Assembly (NCBI GenBank): GCA_020025755.1
Contig: JAHHRO010000004.1
Location: 1 to 64,000 of the forward strand
DNA: 64,000 bases
Source: Butyricicoccus sp.
Lineage (GTDB): Bacteria > Bacillota > Clostridia > Oscillospirales > Butyricicoccaceae
Reading direction: 5' to 3'
Part shown: positions 8,041 to 17,107 of the stretch, in pieces
How positions within the stretch are numbered: the first letter of the stretch is position 1
Layout of the letters: the number at the start of each line of letters is the position of its first letter
Position numbers and translations under genes: made by a program
Notes under the pieces: model-generated
Database searches by the model: none
What the model saw: the letters and a program-made list of their open reading frames with translations, nothing else
Told to the model about the DNA's origin: nothing

Positions 8041-9378
8041 ATGCACACAAACCTATTAGAAATCGGTGCTTTGGCACTGACCCTCCTGTTTTTTGGGGTC
8101 ATTTACTATTTGGGTCAAAAGAAACAAGTGGACTTTGGAATTCTGACCCTGCTTGCAACTGCGTTCGGCATTGTGGTCGGTCTTGTGTTTCAGCAGCACT
8201 ATACCTATGTCGCAGTGTTTGGAATGATTTATACGCATATCATTTCAGCAATGGTCGTGCCTCTGCTTCTTTTCAGCATTATTTCGAGTATCACAAGCCT
8301 TGGAGAATCCATTCATTTGAAGAAGATCGGAATGAAATCGGTGGGATTCCTTCTGCTCAATACCTTGACAGCAAGCGTGATTACTTTATTTGTTGCTGTT
8401 TTCCTGCGTGTTGGCGCAGGCTTTGCCTATCAGCCCACAGCCGAGCATGCTACGGCAGAAGTTCCCACCTTTGTGGATACCATCGTATCGCTGTTTCCGC
8501 AAAACCTTGTAACGCAATGGGGGGAGGGGCAGGTCGTTCCCATCGTGATCTTTGCAATTTTGATCGCAGTGGCATACAATCAGCTGGCAGGCAGTAAAAC
8601 AGAGATCAAGCCATTCAAGGCTTTTATCGATGCCGGAAGTCAGGTGATGGGGCAGGCGATCGGCTGGATCATTGGCTTTACGCCCTATGCTGTTCTTTCT
8701 CTGATTGCACGCGCAGTCGGAAAGGCGTCTCTGACGGAGCTGCTTCCACTGTTTGGGGTAATGCTCATCGCCTATGCCCTGTGTGCTGTCCAGATGTTTG
8801 GGGTGGAAAGTATCCTGCTCCATGTGATCGGCAGACTGAATCCCGTTCGTTTCTTTCAAGGCATCATGCCGGCGGCGGTCGTGGCATTCACTTCACAGAG
8901 CAGTGTGGGAACCATTCCGGTCACTGTCAGACAGCTGACCCATGAACTGGGAGTCGATGGAGATGTCGCAGGATTTACCGCAGGTATCGGCGCAAATCTG
9001 GGTATGCCGGGATGTGCAGGAATCTGGCCTGTGCTGCTTGCGGTGTTCAGCATTCATGTGATGGGACTGGAATACACGGTGCCGCAGTATATATTCCTTG
9101 TCGTATTGGCACTGGTGGTATCGGTGGGCACGGTGGGCGTGCCGGGGACGGCAACCGTTGCCGCGACTGCACTGTTCTCGGCGGCAGGTCTGCCGATTGA
9201 ATTGATCGTGCTGCTTTCGCCGATCTCCAGTTTGGTCGATATGGCGCGTACTGCAACCAATGTAGTCGGTGCGGCAACCGCAGCTGTTTTGGTTGCGGAA
9301 ACAGAGGGGCTGCTTGACCATGCCATATATAACGGACAGACCGTCCAGATTTCAGAACCCCAAGTGGAGATTAAGTAA
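8041..9378 (+). CDS. tcyP: TcyP-like L-cystine:cation symporter (DAACS family)
   Basis: A 445-residue polytopic membrane protein of the dicarboxylate/amino acid:cation symporter family. Motifs resemble Bacillus TcyP: LNPV...AFTSQSS (about residue 270), NLGMPGCAGIWP (about 320) and a C-terminal DMARTATNVVG helix. It probably imports cystine. The ATG at 8041 follows GAAGGGAG; an in-frame ATG at 7999 lies against the terminator T-run and lacks a ribosome binding site. The upstream Cys-codon leader supports a sulfur amino acid substrate. Substrate is inferred. Confidence 0.85.
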   Translation: MHTNLLEIGALALTLLFFGVIYYLGQKKQVDFGILTLLATAFGIVVGLVFQQHYTYVAVFGMIYTHIISAMVVPLLLFSIISSITSLGESIHLKKIGMKSVGFLLLNTLTASVITLFVAVFLRVGAGFAYQPTAEHATAEVPTFVDTIVSLFPQNLVTQWGEGQVVPIVIFAILIAVAYNQLAGSKTEIKPFKAFIDAGSQVMGQAIGWIIGFTPYAVLSLIARAVGKASLTELLPLFGVMLIAYALCAVQMFGVESILLHVIGRLNPVRFFQGIMPAAVVAFTSQSSVGTIPVTVRQLTHELGVDGDVAGFTAGIGANLGMPGCAGIWPVLLAVFSIHVMGLEYTVPQYIFLVVLALVVSVGTVGVPGTATVAATALFSAAGLPIELIVLLSPISSLVDMARTATNVVGAATAAVLVAETEGLLDHAIYNGQTVQISEPQVEIK

Positions 9379-9385
9379 ATGAGAT

Positions 9386-9437
9386 AACCGCCTCTTGCGG
9401 CAATGCAGCAATGTATTGTGTGCAGGGGGCGGTTTTG
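9386..9437 (+). terminator. Intrinsic terminator after the symporter
   Basis: AACCGCC (9386-9392) pairs with GGCGGTT (9428-9434), followed by a short T stretch. Confidence 0.7.
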
Positions 9438-9535
9438 CGTTCAGGGCAAGAGGACAGATGGGAGAGAAGAAACGGGAAAACAGGCAGCTGCATAGGATAG
9501 CATAGAACGCTGTTTGGGGAAAGGAGGGAGAGTTC

Positions 9536-9712
9536 ATGAAAGAGCGTTTGGCAAAGCTGCTCGATGTCAAGAGTATCGTCACATTTGCTTTGGTTTCCGT
9601 TGTTTGTATTCAGGCGATCCGGCAGAACGTGCGTATGCCGCCCGAGTTTGTCGCGGCTACAGTGACAGCGATCATCACCTATTATTTTACGAGAAAGGAT
9701 GAAGGGAAGTGA
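9536..9712 (+). CDS. Small holin-like membrane protein
   Basis: A 58-residue protein with a charged N-terminus, two hydrophobic stretches (about residues 14-27 and 38-51) and a charged tail (RKDEGK). The ATG follows AAAGGAGGGAGAG. Its TGA overlaps the GTG start of the amidase by four bases, as in phage holin-endolysin pairs. It matches no named holin family by eye; the holin role rests on size, topology and the coupled lysin. Confidence 0.6.
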   Translation: MKERLAKLLDVKSIVTFALVSVVCIQAIRQNVRMPPEFVAATVTAIITYYFTRKDEGK

Positions 9713-10362
9713 CGATCCAAAAGAAACGATGCAACCGTGCAAACTATGGAGGAAAGCGCAGGCAGACAAAATATATCGTCATACATTACACTTCCAATCG
9801 TGGGGATACTGCGAAAAACAATGTCGATTATTTTGCGCGTGAGATCGTTAAGACCTCTGCTCATTTCTTTGTGGATGAGAAAGAAGTCTGGGCGAGTGTG
9901 CCGGAAAATTATGTGGCATGGCATTGCGGTGCGAAGCGATACCGACATCCGAAATGCCGTAATGCAAACAGCATCGGTGTGGAGATCTGCATGAATGACC
10001 GTGCAGGAGAGATCCGCATGGAGAGCATCGCGCAGGCGGTACAGCTTGTGCGCCTTTTGATGAAACGCTATCAGATCCCTGCCGCGTGCGTGATCCGGCA
10101 CCATGATGTGACAGGAAAGCTGTGTCCTGCCCCAATGGTGCAGGATGATACATTATGGCGTGCGTTTTGCGAAAAATTGGAGGAGGAAACAATTGTGACC
10201 TATAAATATTATGAAGATATGCCTGCGTGGGCAAAACCCACTGTGTCCAAGCTGGTAAAAAAAGGTTTTCTCAAGGGAGAGGGGGATGGTGTGCTGAACC
10301 TGTCAGAAGAAGCACTCAAGGTACTCGTTGTCAATGACCGCGCAGGCTGCTATGGCGCGTAG
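9709..10362 (+). CDS. N-acetylmuramoyl-L-alanine amidase (endolysin-like)
   Basis: A 217-residue protein with an amidase_2/PGRP domain over residues 1-160: KYIVIHYTSN carries the first zinc His, YVAWHCG the middle motif, and RHHDVTGKLCP the later His and Cys. It should cut the bond between muramic acid and the stem peptide. The C-terminal 55 residues (MPAWAKPTVSKLVKKGFLKG) resemble a wall-binding module of phage lysins. GTG start overlapping the holin-like gene. No other phage genes are near, so this is a remnant or a domesticated lysis pair. Confidence 0.85.
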   Translation: MTIQKKRCNRANYGGKRRQTKYIVIHYTSNRGDTAKNNVDYFAREIVKTSAHFFVDEKEVWASVPENYVAWHCGAKRYRHPKCRNANSIGVEICMNDRAGEIRMESIAQAVQLVRLLMKRYQIPAACVIRHHDVTGKLCPAPMVQDDTLWRAFCEKLEEETIVTYKYYEDMPAWAKPTVSKLVKKGFLKGEGDGVLNLSEEALKVLVVNDRAGCYGA

Positions 10363-10398
10363 GGGCAAAAAAATTCGGCTGAAAAATGAAAAATATGC

Positions 10399-10427
10399 TT
10401 GACTTCTGTAAGACGCTGCGGTATAAT
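10399..10427 (+). promoter_or_regulatory. Promoter of tRNA-Gln
   Basis: TTGACT at 10399-10404 and TATAAT at 10422-10427 with a 17-base spacer, 37 bases before the tRNA. Confidence 0.85.
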
Positions 10428-10463
10428 AAAGATCGTCAGCTACGGCAGACAGCAAAAAGATAC

Positions 10464-10537
10464 AGCCGGATTGTGTAATGGTAGCACGACAGACTCTGAC
10501 TCTGTTTGTCTGGGTTCGAATCCTTGTCCGGCTGCCA
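10464..10537 (+). tRNA. tRNA-Gln (anticodon CUG)
   Basis: A 74-nt cloverleaf. The acceptor arms AGCCGGA and TCCGGCT pair fully, followed by G and an encoded CCA. The anticodon stem is ACAGA/TCTGT with loop CTCTGAC, giving anticodon CTG. The T-loop TTCGAAT is present. It has its own promoter and terminator. Confidence 0.95.
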
Positions 10538-10539
10538 CT

Positions 10540-10577
10540 AGACCACTGAGTTCTCTGCTCGGTGGTCTTTCTCTTTT
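10540..10577 (+). terminator. Intrinsic terminator after tRNA-Gln
   Basis: AGACCACTGAG (10540-10550) pairs with CTCGGTGGTCT (10558-10568), with one G-T pair, followed by TTCTCTTTT. Confidence 0.88.
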
Positions 10578-10699
10578 GACCAAAATTGACAGCCAAGATA
10601 TGTAAAATTTGACCATTTCACGGCTGGAAATATTGGACAAGAGCCGATATAATAGAAGCTGTTGAAAAATTTGAAGTAAGCCCATATTCAGGAGGCATT

Positions 10700-12514
10700 A
10701 TGCTTAGAAACGATTTAAGAAATATTGCAATCATTGCACACGTTGACCACGGCAAGACAACGCTGGTCGATCAGATGCTCAAGCAGGCAGGCACATTCCG
10801 CGAGAATCAGGTCGTGGAGGAGCGTGTCATGGACTCGAACGCCATCGAGCGTGAGCGTGGAATCACCATTCTGGCAAAGAATACATCTGTAAAGTATAAG
10901 GATACCAAGATCAATATTGTAGATACCCCAGGCCATGCGGATTTCTCCGGTGAGGTCGAGCGTATCCTCAAGATGGTAGATGGTGTTATCCTGCTCGTAG
11001 ACTCCGCAGAAGGCCCAATGCCGCAGACCCGTTTCGTGCTCCAGAAGGCACTCGAGTTCGGTCATAAGATCATCATTGTCATCAATAAGATCGACCGTCC
11101 GGATGCACGCCTGAACGAAGTTGGCGACGAGGTACTGGAACTGCTGCTCAACCTTGACGCAAACGATGAACAGCTGGACAGCCCAATCATCTACTGCTCT
11201 GGTCGTGATGGTACGGCTTCCATGTCTCCTAATGTACCGGGTGAGGATCTGATCCCGCTGTTTGAGCAGATTTTGGATCATATCCCTGCGCCGGAAGTTG
11301 ATATGGAAGGTGACATGCAGATGCTGGTTTCCTCCATCGACTATAACGAGTATGTGGGACGTATCGGTATCGGCCGTATCGAGCGCGGATGCATGAAAGT
11401 TGGACAGCCTGTGACCGTTGCCGATTATCATGAACGCGTGAAGCCGTACAATGGCAAAATCGTGACGCTGTACACCATCGAAGGTCTGGCGCGTACGCCG
11501 GTCGATTCCTGTACAGCCGGTGATATCGTGTGCTTCTCCGGTATCGAGAACATCACCATTGGTGAGACCCTGTGTGCACAGAGCAACGTAGAGCCGCTGC
11601 CATTCGTTAAGATCTCTGAGCCGACCGTTGAGATGTTCTTTATGGTCAATGACAGCCCGTTTGCCGGCAAGGACGGTAAGTTCGTAACCTCTCGTCATCT
11701 GCGTGAGCGTCTGTTCCGTGAGTTGCTCAAGGACGTCTCCCTGCGTGTCAGTGAGACCGATACGACCGATGCGTTCCGTGTGTCCGGCCGTGGTGAAATG
11801 CACCTGTCCATCCTCATTGAGAACCTGCGCCGTGAGGGTTACGAGTTCCAAGTTGGTGCACCGAAGGCACTCATGAAGGAGATCGACGGCGTGCAGTGCG
11901 AACCGATCGAGCGCATGATCGCGGATGTTCCGCAGGATGCACTTGGCTCTGTCATGGAAAAGATGGGTGCGCGTAAGGGCGAACTTGTAACCATGAATCC
12001 GAAGGGTGACCGTATGCGTGTCGAGTTCTTGGTTCCGGCGCGTGGTCTGTTTGGCTACCGCAATGAGTTCCTGACCGATACCAAGGGTGAGGGCGTGCTT
12101 TCCTCCGTATTCCATTCTTATCAGCCATACAAGGGTGAGATCCAGAAGCGCAGTCAGGGCAGCCTGATCGCATTTGAAACCGGTGAGGCAATCACCTACG
12201 GTCTGTACAATGCACAGGAGCGCGGTACGCTGTTCATCGGCGCAGGCACACCGGTCTATGAGGGCATGGTCGTTGGATGCACACCAAAGAGTGAGGATAT
12301 CTCGGTCAATGTCTGCAAGAAGAAGCAGCTGACCAATACCCGTGCATCCGGTTCGGATGATGCGCTGCGTCTGGTTCCGCCGCGTCAGATGTCCATTGAG
12401 GCAGCACTCGAATTCCTCGCAGATGATGAACTGCTTGAGGTGACACCGAACAATCTGCGTATCCGCAAGAAGATCCTGTCCAATCAGCTTCGTATGAAGA
12501 AGAATCACGGCTAA
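10700..12514 (+). CDS. typA: Translational GTPase TypA/BipA
   Basis: A 604-residue GTPase related to EF-G. Switch and nucleotide motifs are intact: AHVDHGKTTL (residues 14-23), DTPGHADF, and NKID for guanine recognition. Domains II, III and V and the BipA-specific C-terminus follow. BipA helps large-subunit assembly and translation under stress or cold. The ATG follows AGGAGGC. A TATAAT lies at 10648-10653 but its -35 partner is weak. A long open frame on the opposite strand is only antisense. Confidence 0.96.
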   Translation: MLRNDLRNIAIIAHVDHGKTTLVDQMLKQAGTFRENQVVEERVMDSNAIERERGITILAKNTSVKYKDTKINIVDTPGHADFSGEVERILKMVDGVILLVDSAEGPMPQTRFVLQKALEFGHKIIIVINKIDRPDARLNEVGDEVLELLLNLDANDEQLDSPIIYCSGRDGTASMSPNVPGEDLIPLFEQILDHIPAPEVDMEGDMQMLVSSIDYNEYVGRIGIGRIERGCMKVGQPVTVADYHERVKPYNGKIVTLYTIEGLARTPVDSCTAGDIVCFSGIENITIGETLCAQSNVEPLPFVKISEPTVEMFFMVNDSPFAGKDGKFVTSRHLRERLFRELLKDVSLRVSETDTTDAFRVSGRGEMHLSILIENLRREGYEFQVGAPKALMKEIDGVQCEPIERMIADVPQDALGSVMEKMGARKGELVTMNPKGDRMRVEFLVPARGLFGYRNEFLTDTKGEGVLSSVFHSYQPYKGEIQKRSQGSLIAFETGEAITYGLYNAQERGTLFIGAGTPVYEGMVVGCTPKSEDISVNVCKKKQLTNTRASGSDDALRLVPPRQMSIEAALEFLADDELLEVTPNNLRIRKKILSNQLRMKKNHG

Positions 12515-12594
12515 GTTTTTCTTGCAAATTACGATCAGATAAGATATCATGGTGTTGTTCTAATTGTAATCTGGTAGAAAGGAACTATAGACAC

Positions 12595-12975
12595 ATGAAA
12601 AGAAATGTTTTAAGCTCTACACTGGCACCAGCAGCGATCGGTCCGTATTCTCAGGCGATCGAGACAGACAGCTTTATCTTCACCTCCGGTCAGATCCCGA
12701 TCAATCCGCAGACCGGTAAGATCGAGGGTACGACCATCGAGGAACAGGCAGAGCAGGTCATGCAGAACCTGCGCTATGTTCTGGCTGAGGGCGGCGTTGG
12801 CATGGATCGCGTGGTCAAGACCACCTGCTTCCTTGCAGATCTTGAGGACTTTGCAGCATTCAATGCAGTGTATGCAAAGTATTTCCCAGAAGCGGCTCCG
12901 GCGCGTTCCTGCTTCGCCGTTGCAGCCCTGCCAATGGGCGCAAAGCTCGAAGTCGAGTGCATCGCAGTCAAGTAA
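12595..12975 (+). CDS. ridA: Reactive intermediate/imine deaminase RidA
   Basis: A 126-residue YjgF/YER057c/UK114 family protein. GPYSQAI near the N-terminus, the active-site Arg in PARSCFAVAALP (about residue 105) and the C-terminal VECIAVK are all family features. RidA hydrolyses enamine/imine intermediates made by PLP enzymes, protecting them from damage. The start follows GAAAGGAAC. Confidence 0.95.
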   Translation: MKRNVLSSTLAPAAIGPYSQAIETDSFIFTSGQIPINPQTGKIEGTTIEEQAEQVMQNLRYVLAEGGVGMDRVVKTTCFLADLEDFAAFNAVYAKYFPEAAPARSCFAVAALPMGAKLEVECIAVK

Positions 12976-12980
12976 AATAG

Positions 12981-13018
12981 AAAATGGCTGGCTTGCAATT
13001 TGCAAGTCAGCCATTTTT
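12981..13018. terminator. Bidirectional terminator between ridA and the DUF4364 gene
   Basis: A long inverted repeat (AAAATGGCTG...GCTTGCA and its complement) has A-runs on one side and T-runs on the other, so it can stop transcription of both convergent genes. Confidence 0.88.
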
Positions 13019-13030
13019 TCGTTGTATTTG

Positions 13031-13570
13031 TTATCCTTTCGCGTCATAGTCGTTGGTCATGGCGTGCAGGATCGCCTGATAGATCTGCTCTGCATGGGCG
13101 CGAAATGTTTTTTCCAACAGGGACGCCTGCTCGGCACTTGCGGCGTGAAGCTCCAGAGAGAATACCTCGTCGATGCCCATTTTTACAAGGAAGTCATGCG
13201 GTTGTTTCTGTTCGGTCTGCGCCAGAATGACAGCGTCTCGGTTCGCCTGACGCACGACACGCAGGGCGGAACGCTGGGCGGATTCGCGCACGGTATAGGG
13301 CAGGCGGTTCTCGAATGCGGCGAGGGCTTCGCGCCCCTTATCGCTGATGCTGTAGGTGGTATCAAGGCAGGGGTCTGCGATGGAGAGGTGACCAGTCTCT
13401 ACAAGTTCGTCAAATGCTTCCTTGAACTCAAACCAGCCAAAGCCGTCATCACACCAAGTACAGACATCCAGCAGGATCTCGAAGGTTGCCGGTTCTGGTA
13501 AGTAGCACAGTGCATATAAAATAAGGAATTTGATATCCTCTTTGGTTTTGATAAACCCATAACGTGCCAT
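13031..13570 (-). CDS. DUF4364 family protein
   Basis: A 179-residue soluble protein matching the clostridial DUF4364 family by its N-terminus (KTKEDIKFLILYALCYLP) and winged-helix-like layout, including FDELVETGHL and the ISDKGREAL segment typical of regulators with a PadR/MarR-like helix-turn-helix. Function is unknown; a DNA-binding role is a reasonable guess. It is convergent to ridA and divergent from the repair operon. Confidence 0.8.
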   Translation of the reverse strand: MARYGFIKTKEDIKFLILYALCYLPEPATFEILLDVCTWCDDGFGWFEFKEAFDELVETGHLSIADPCLDTTYSISDKGREALAAFENRLPYTVRESAQRSALRVVRQANRDAVILAQTEQKQPHDFLVKMGIDEVFSLELHAASAEQASLLEKTFRAHAEQIYQAILHAMTNDYDAKG

Positions 13571-13677
13571 AGGTTCCCCTCCTTTATGATCGGGAATGAT
13601 ATACGCTTATAGTATAGCACATTTTGGGCGGCAGGGGAATGCACAGATCGACAAAAAAGACGCGGCTCAAAAAACGG

Positions 13678-13707
13678 TTGCAAACACTCGTTCGTGTATG
13701 CTATCAT
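13678..13707 (+). promoter_or_regulatory. Promoter of the GNAT-radC-uvrB-uvrA operon with a LexA-like box
   Basis: TTGCAA (13678-13683) and TATCAT (13702-13707) with an 18-base spacer. Between them, 13681-13694 reads CAAAC-ACTC-GTTCG, one mismatch from the Firmicutes LexA box CGAAC-N4-GTTCG. A repressor bound there would cover the promoter, as expected for SOS control of uvr genes. Confidence 0.7.
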
Positions 13708-13748
13708 GGATAATAGATATCAAACAGACTGCATAAGGGGGACTTCTT

Positions 13749-14393
13749 ATAGTTACGATACGACCTGCAACAGAGGCAGATGCGGCAGAAATGCTGGAGA
13801 TCTATACACCTTATGTCATCGGTACAACCATTTCGAGCGAATATGAAGCACCAACATTGGATACCTTTACGGGGCGCATCCGTGCCTATACGGCACAGCT
13901 TCCATGGCTCATCTGCCGGATTGATGGAAAGGCGGCAGGCTATGGTTATGCTGCACCGCATCGTAGCCGTGCAGGCTATCAGTGGTCGGTGGAGACCTCT
14001 ATTTATGTCGCGCCGGAATTTCACCGTTGCGGCGTTGCGGCGGCACTTTACCGCGCGCTGTTTTCTCTGCTTGTGCGGCAGGGATACTATAATATCTTTG
14101 TGGGGATCACCTCACCCAATGAACGAAGCATCAAATTCCATTCCGCGATGGGGTTTGTGATCTCAGGCGCATATCAGGACAGTATGTATAAGTTTGGACA
14201 GTGGCGCGATGTGATCTGGATGGCAAAAAGTCTGCGTCCCCATGAGATCGCACCGGTACCGACCATACCCTTTCCCATGATCGCGCACGAAGCGCAGACC
14301 GAAGCCGTGCTGGTATTGCAGGCGCAGACCGTGCGCGTGCGCACACACAAAAACAGGGAGGAACAAGATGGGGACGAAGAAAAAACCGGATGA
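13749..14393 (+). CDS. GNAT family N-acetyltransferase with apparent AUA start
   Basis: A 214-residue protein. Residues 1-165 form a phosphinothricin/MddA-type GNAT domain: VTIRPATEADAAEML at the N-terminus, then SIYVAPEFHRCGVAAALY with the acetyl-CoA loop. No ATG, GTG or TTG lies between the upstream in-frame stop at 13734 and the ATG at 13791, but starting at 13791 would remove the first beta strand. ATA at 13749 is seven bases after GGGGG and gives the normal GNAT N-terminus. The tail after residue 165 is unrecognised. It overlaps radC by 26 bases. Confidence 0.72.
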   Translation: MVTIRPATEADAAEMLEIYTPYVIGTTISSEYEAPTLDTFTGRIRAYTAQLPWLICRIDGKAAGYGYAAPHRSRAGYQWSVETSIYVAPEFHRCGVAAALYRALFSLLVRQGYYNIFVGITSPNERSIKFHSAMGFVISGAYQDSMYKFGQWRDVIWMAKSLRPHEIAPVPTIPFPMIAHEAQTEAVLVLQAQTVRVRTHKNREEQDGDEEKTG

Positions 14394-15093
14394 GCAGGCA
14401 CGGCTGGATGCCGCAGAGCATGCCGATCATCGTTCGCGTATGCGTGCGCGGATGGTCAGACAGGGCTTTGACAGTCTGGAGCCGCATGAAGCACTGGAAG
14501 TCTTGCTATACTATATCGTGCCGCGCCGTGATGTCAATCCATTGGCACATCGCCTGATCCGAACCTTTGGCAGCTATCACCGTGTCTTTGAGGCTTCGAT
14601 CGAGGAACTGAAAAAGGTAGACGGTGTGGGCGATCAGGTTGCACTTTTTCTTTATACCCTTGGGGAGCATGAGCGCAGATGCGACCGCAGCCGCGTGATA
14701 CAAAGCCAAAGCGATCTCAAGCTGGATACCATTACGCGCATGGCGGATTATTTGCGTCCGCAGTTTAAGGGGATGCGTGAGGAAGCTGCAATCCTTCTGT
14801 GTATGGATGCCTCAAGACGTCCCATCAGCTGTGATGTGATCGGGACAGGCGCGGTCAGTGCAAGTGAGGTCAGTGTGCAGAAGATCAATGCGCTTGCAGT
14901 GCGCCATCGTGCAGCGGCAACTGTTCTGGCGCACAACCATCCGCGCGGCTCGGCGACGCCGTCCCAGCAGGATATCGAAACCACCATACAGCTGCGTGCA
15001 CTGCTTTCAGGCGTTGGAGTGGAACTCATCGAACATCTGATTTTTGGAGAGCATGACTTTGTTTCGCTGGCAGAAAGCGGCTTTTTGGGGTGA
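14368..15093 (+). CDS. radC: RadC family JAB-domain protein
   Basis: A 241-residue protein with a helix-hairpin-helix region (KKVDGVGDQVA, about residue 88) and a C-terminal JAB/MPN metal site: AHNHPRGSATPSQQD, the HxH...S..D signature. The historical link to repair is weak; the enzymatic role is unknown. The start ATG lies within the end of the GNAT gene after GGGAGGAAC. uvrB follows 27 bases later, giving a repair-related operon. Confidence 0.93.
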   Translation: MGTKKKPDEQARLDAAEHADHRSRMRARMVRQGFDSLEPHEALEVLLYYIVPRRDVNPLAHRLIRTFGSYHRVFEASIEELKKVDGVGDQVALFLYTLGEHERRCDRSRVIQSQSDLKLDTITRMADYLRPQFKGMREEAAILLCMDASRRPISCDVIGTGAVSASEVSVQKINALAVRHRAAATVLAHNHPRGSATPSQQDIETTIQLRALLSGVGVELIEHLIFGEHDFVSLAESGFLG

Positions 15094-15123
15094 TCTCATT
15101 TTTTCAAACAGGAGGAACTTGTG

Positions 15124-17079
15124 ATGCCAAAATTTGAGATAGTCAGCGCATATAAAATGGCTGGCGATCAGCCTGCGGCGGTGGAGGCGCTGTCTGCCGG
15201 TATTGAGAATGGACTGACGGAACAGACGCTGCTCGGCGTAACGGGTTCAGGAAAAACCTTTACCATGGCAAACATCATTGAGCGGACGCAGCGTCCCACG
15301 CTGGTGCTTGCGCATAATAAGACCTTGGCGGCGCAGCTCTGCTCTGAGCTGCGTGAGTTTTTCCCGCATAACGCAGTCGAATTCTTTGTCTCATATTATG
15401 ATTATTATCAGCCCGAGGCATACATCGCCTCTACGGATACCTATATCGAAAAGGATTCCGCAATCAATGAGGAGATCGACCGCCTGCGCCACTCGGCGAC
15501 CAGTGCGCTGTTCGAGCGCGAGGATGTTATCATTGTGGCATCTGTTTCTTGCATTTATTCTCTGGGTGACCCGATCGACTACAAAAACATGGTCATCTCC
15601 CTGCGTCCCGGTATGGAAAAAAATCGTGACGACCTCCTGCGTAAACTCATTGAAATTCAATACGAACGCAATGATATTGCATTTGAGCGCAACCGTTTTC
15701 GGGTGCGCGGCGATGTCGTGGAGATCTGGCCTGCGTATGCAGAAAATATGGCGTTCCGTGTGGAATTTTTTGGGGACGAGATCGACCGATTGTGTGAGAT
15801 CAATCCGCTCACAGGAACGCCGACGCGTGACGTACAGCATGTTGCGATCTATCCGGCAAGCCACTATGTCACAACGCGTGAGAAGATGCAGCGCGCCATT
15901 GGGCAGCTGGAGCAGGAATTGGACGAGCGGGTGCGCTGGTTTGAGCAAAACGGCAAGTTCGTAGAAGCGCAGCGCATTGCACAGCGCACCAAGTATGATA
16001 TCGAAATGATGCAGGAGATCGGATTTTGCAGCGGCATCGAAAACTATTCGCGCGTGATCTCGGGCAGAGAGCCGGGATCGGCACCGTGTACGCTCATTGA
16101 CTATTTCCCAAAGGATTTCCTGCTGATTATAGATGAAAGTCATGTAACACTGCCGCAGGTACGCGCCATGTATCATGGAGACTTTGCACGCAAGACAAGT
16201 CTGATTGAAAATGGATTCCGTCTGCCGTCTGCGCTGGATAACCGACCTTTGAATTTCGAGGAGTTCAATGAGCGGATCAATCAGGTGATCTATGTATCAG
16301 CAACGCCGGGCGAGTATGAAAAGGAGCGTTCCGGACAGATCGTCGAGCAGGTGATCCGTCCGACAGGGCTGCTCGATCCCATCATTGATGTGCGCCCGGT
16401 TGAGGGGCAGATCGATGATCTTTTGGGAGAGATCCATGCCGTGACAGCACGCAAGGAGCGCGTTCTGGTCACGACGCTCACCAAGAAGATGGCAGAGGAT
16501 CTGACCGATTATCTGGAAAATGCAGGCGTGCGCGTCAGATACCTGCACCATGATGTCAAGACCATTGAGCGCATGGAACTCATCCGCGACTTGCGCTTGG
16601 GGCTGTATGATGTGCTCGTAGGCATCAACCTTTTGAGAGAGGGGCTGGATCTGCCCGAAGTATCTCTTGTCGCAATTTTGGATGCAGACAAGGAAGGCTT
16701 CCTGCGTTCGGAGACCTCACTCATACAGACCATTGGACGTGCGGCGCGCAATGCGGAAGGGCGCGTTGTCATGTATGCGGATACGATCACAAATTCCATG
16801 CGCCGCGCGATGGACGAGACGGCAAGACGTCGGGAAAAGCAGATGGCATTCAACGCGGCGCATGGTATCGTACCCAAAACCATACAGAAGAACGTGCATG
16901 AGATCATCGAGATCTCAAGCGAGAGCAAGACACCGAAGAAAAAGCGCATGAGCAAAACGGAGCGCAATGCAGAGATCGCACGCTTGACCCGACAGATGAA
17001 GGAGGCGGCAAAGCTGTTGGAATTCGAGCTTGCGGCAGAGCTGCGTGACCAGATCCAGACTCTGCAAAAAGATATGTGA
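15124..17079 (+). CDS. uvrB: Excinuclease ABC subunit B
   Basis: A 651-residue DNA helicase-like damage verification subunit. Visible motifs are Walker [14 protein letters not shown] (about residues 38-50), the beta-hairpin region rich in [20 protein letters not shown] (motif II), and the C-terminal UVR motif that binds UvrC. The ATG at 15124 is preferred over the adjacent GTG at 15121; both follow CAGGAGG. uvrC is not in the window. It is cotranscribed with radC and, after EFR1, uvrA. Confidence 0.97.
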   Translation: MPKFEIVSAYKMAGDQPAAVEALSAGIENGLTEQTLLGVTGSGKTFTMANIIERTQRPTLVLAHNKTLAAQLCSELREFFPHNAVEFFVSYYDYYQPEAYIASTDTYIEKDSAINEEIDRLRHSATSALFEREDVIIVASVSCIYSLGDPIDYKNMVISLRPGMEKNRDDLLRKLIEIQYERNDIAFERNRFRVRGDVVEIWPAYAENMAFRVEFFGDEIDRLCEINPLTGTPTRDVQHVAIYPASHYVTTREKMQRAIGQLEQELDERVRWFEQNGKFVEAQRIAQRTKYDIEMMQEIGFCSGIENYSRVISGREPGSAPCTLIDYFPKDFLLIIDESHVTLPQVRAMYHGDFARKTSLIENGFRLPSALDNRPLNFEEFNERINQVIYVSATPGEYEKERSGQIVEQVIRPTGLLDPIIDVRPVEGQIDDLLGEIHAVTARKERVLVTTLTKKMAEDLTDYLENAGVRVRYLHHDVKTIERMELIRDLRLGLYDVLVGINLLREGLDLPEVSLVAILDADKEGFLRSETSLIQTIGRAARNAEGRVVMYADTITNSMRRAMDETARRREKQMAFNAAHGIVPKTIQKNVHEIIEISSESKTPKKKRMSKTERNAEIARLTRQMKEAAKLLEFELAAELRDQIQTLQKDM

Positions 17080-17107
17080 GAATGGACGCAATGAGAGGAT
17101 GAGAGAG

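Noticed and set aside
10715..12550. 611-codon open frame on the minus strand
   Set aside because: It is antisense to typA, matches no family and has no ribosome binding site; a product of codon bias.
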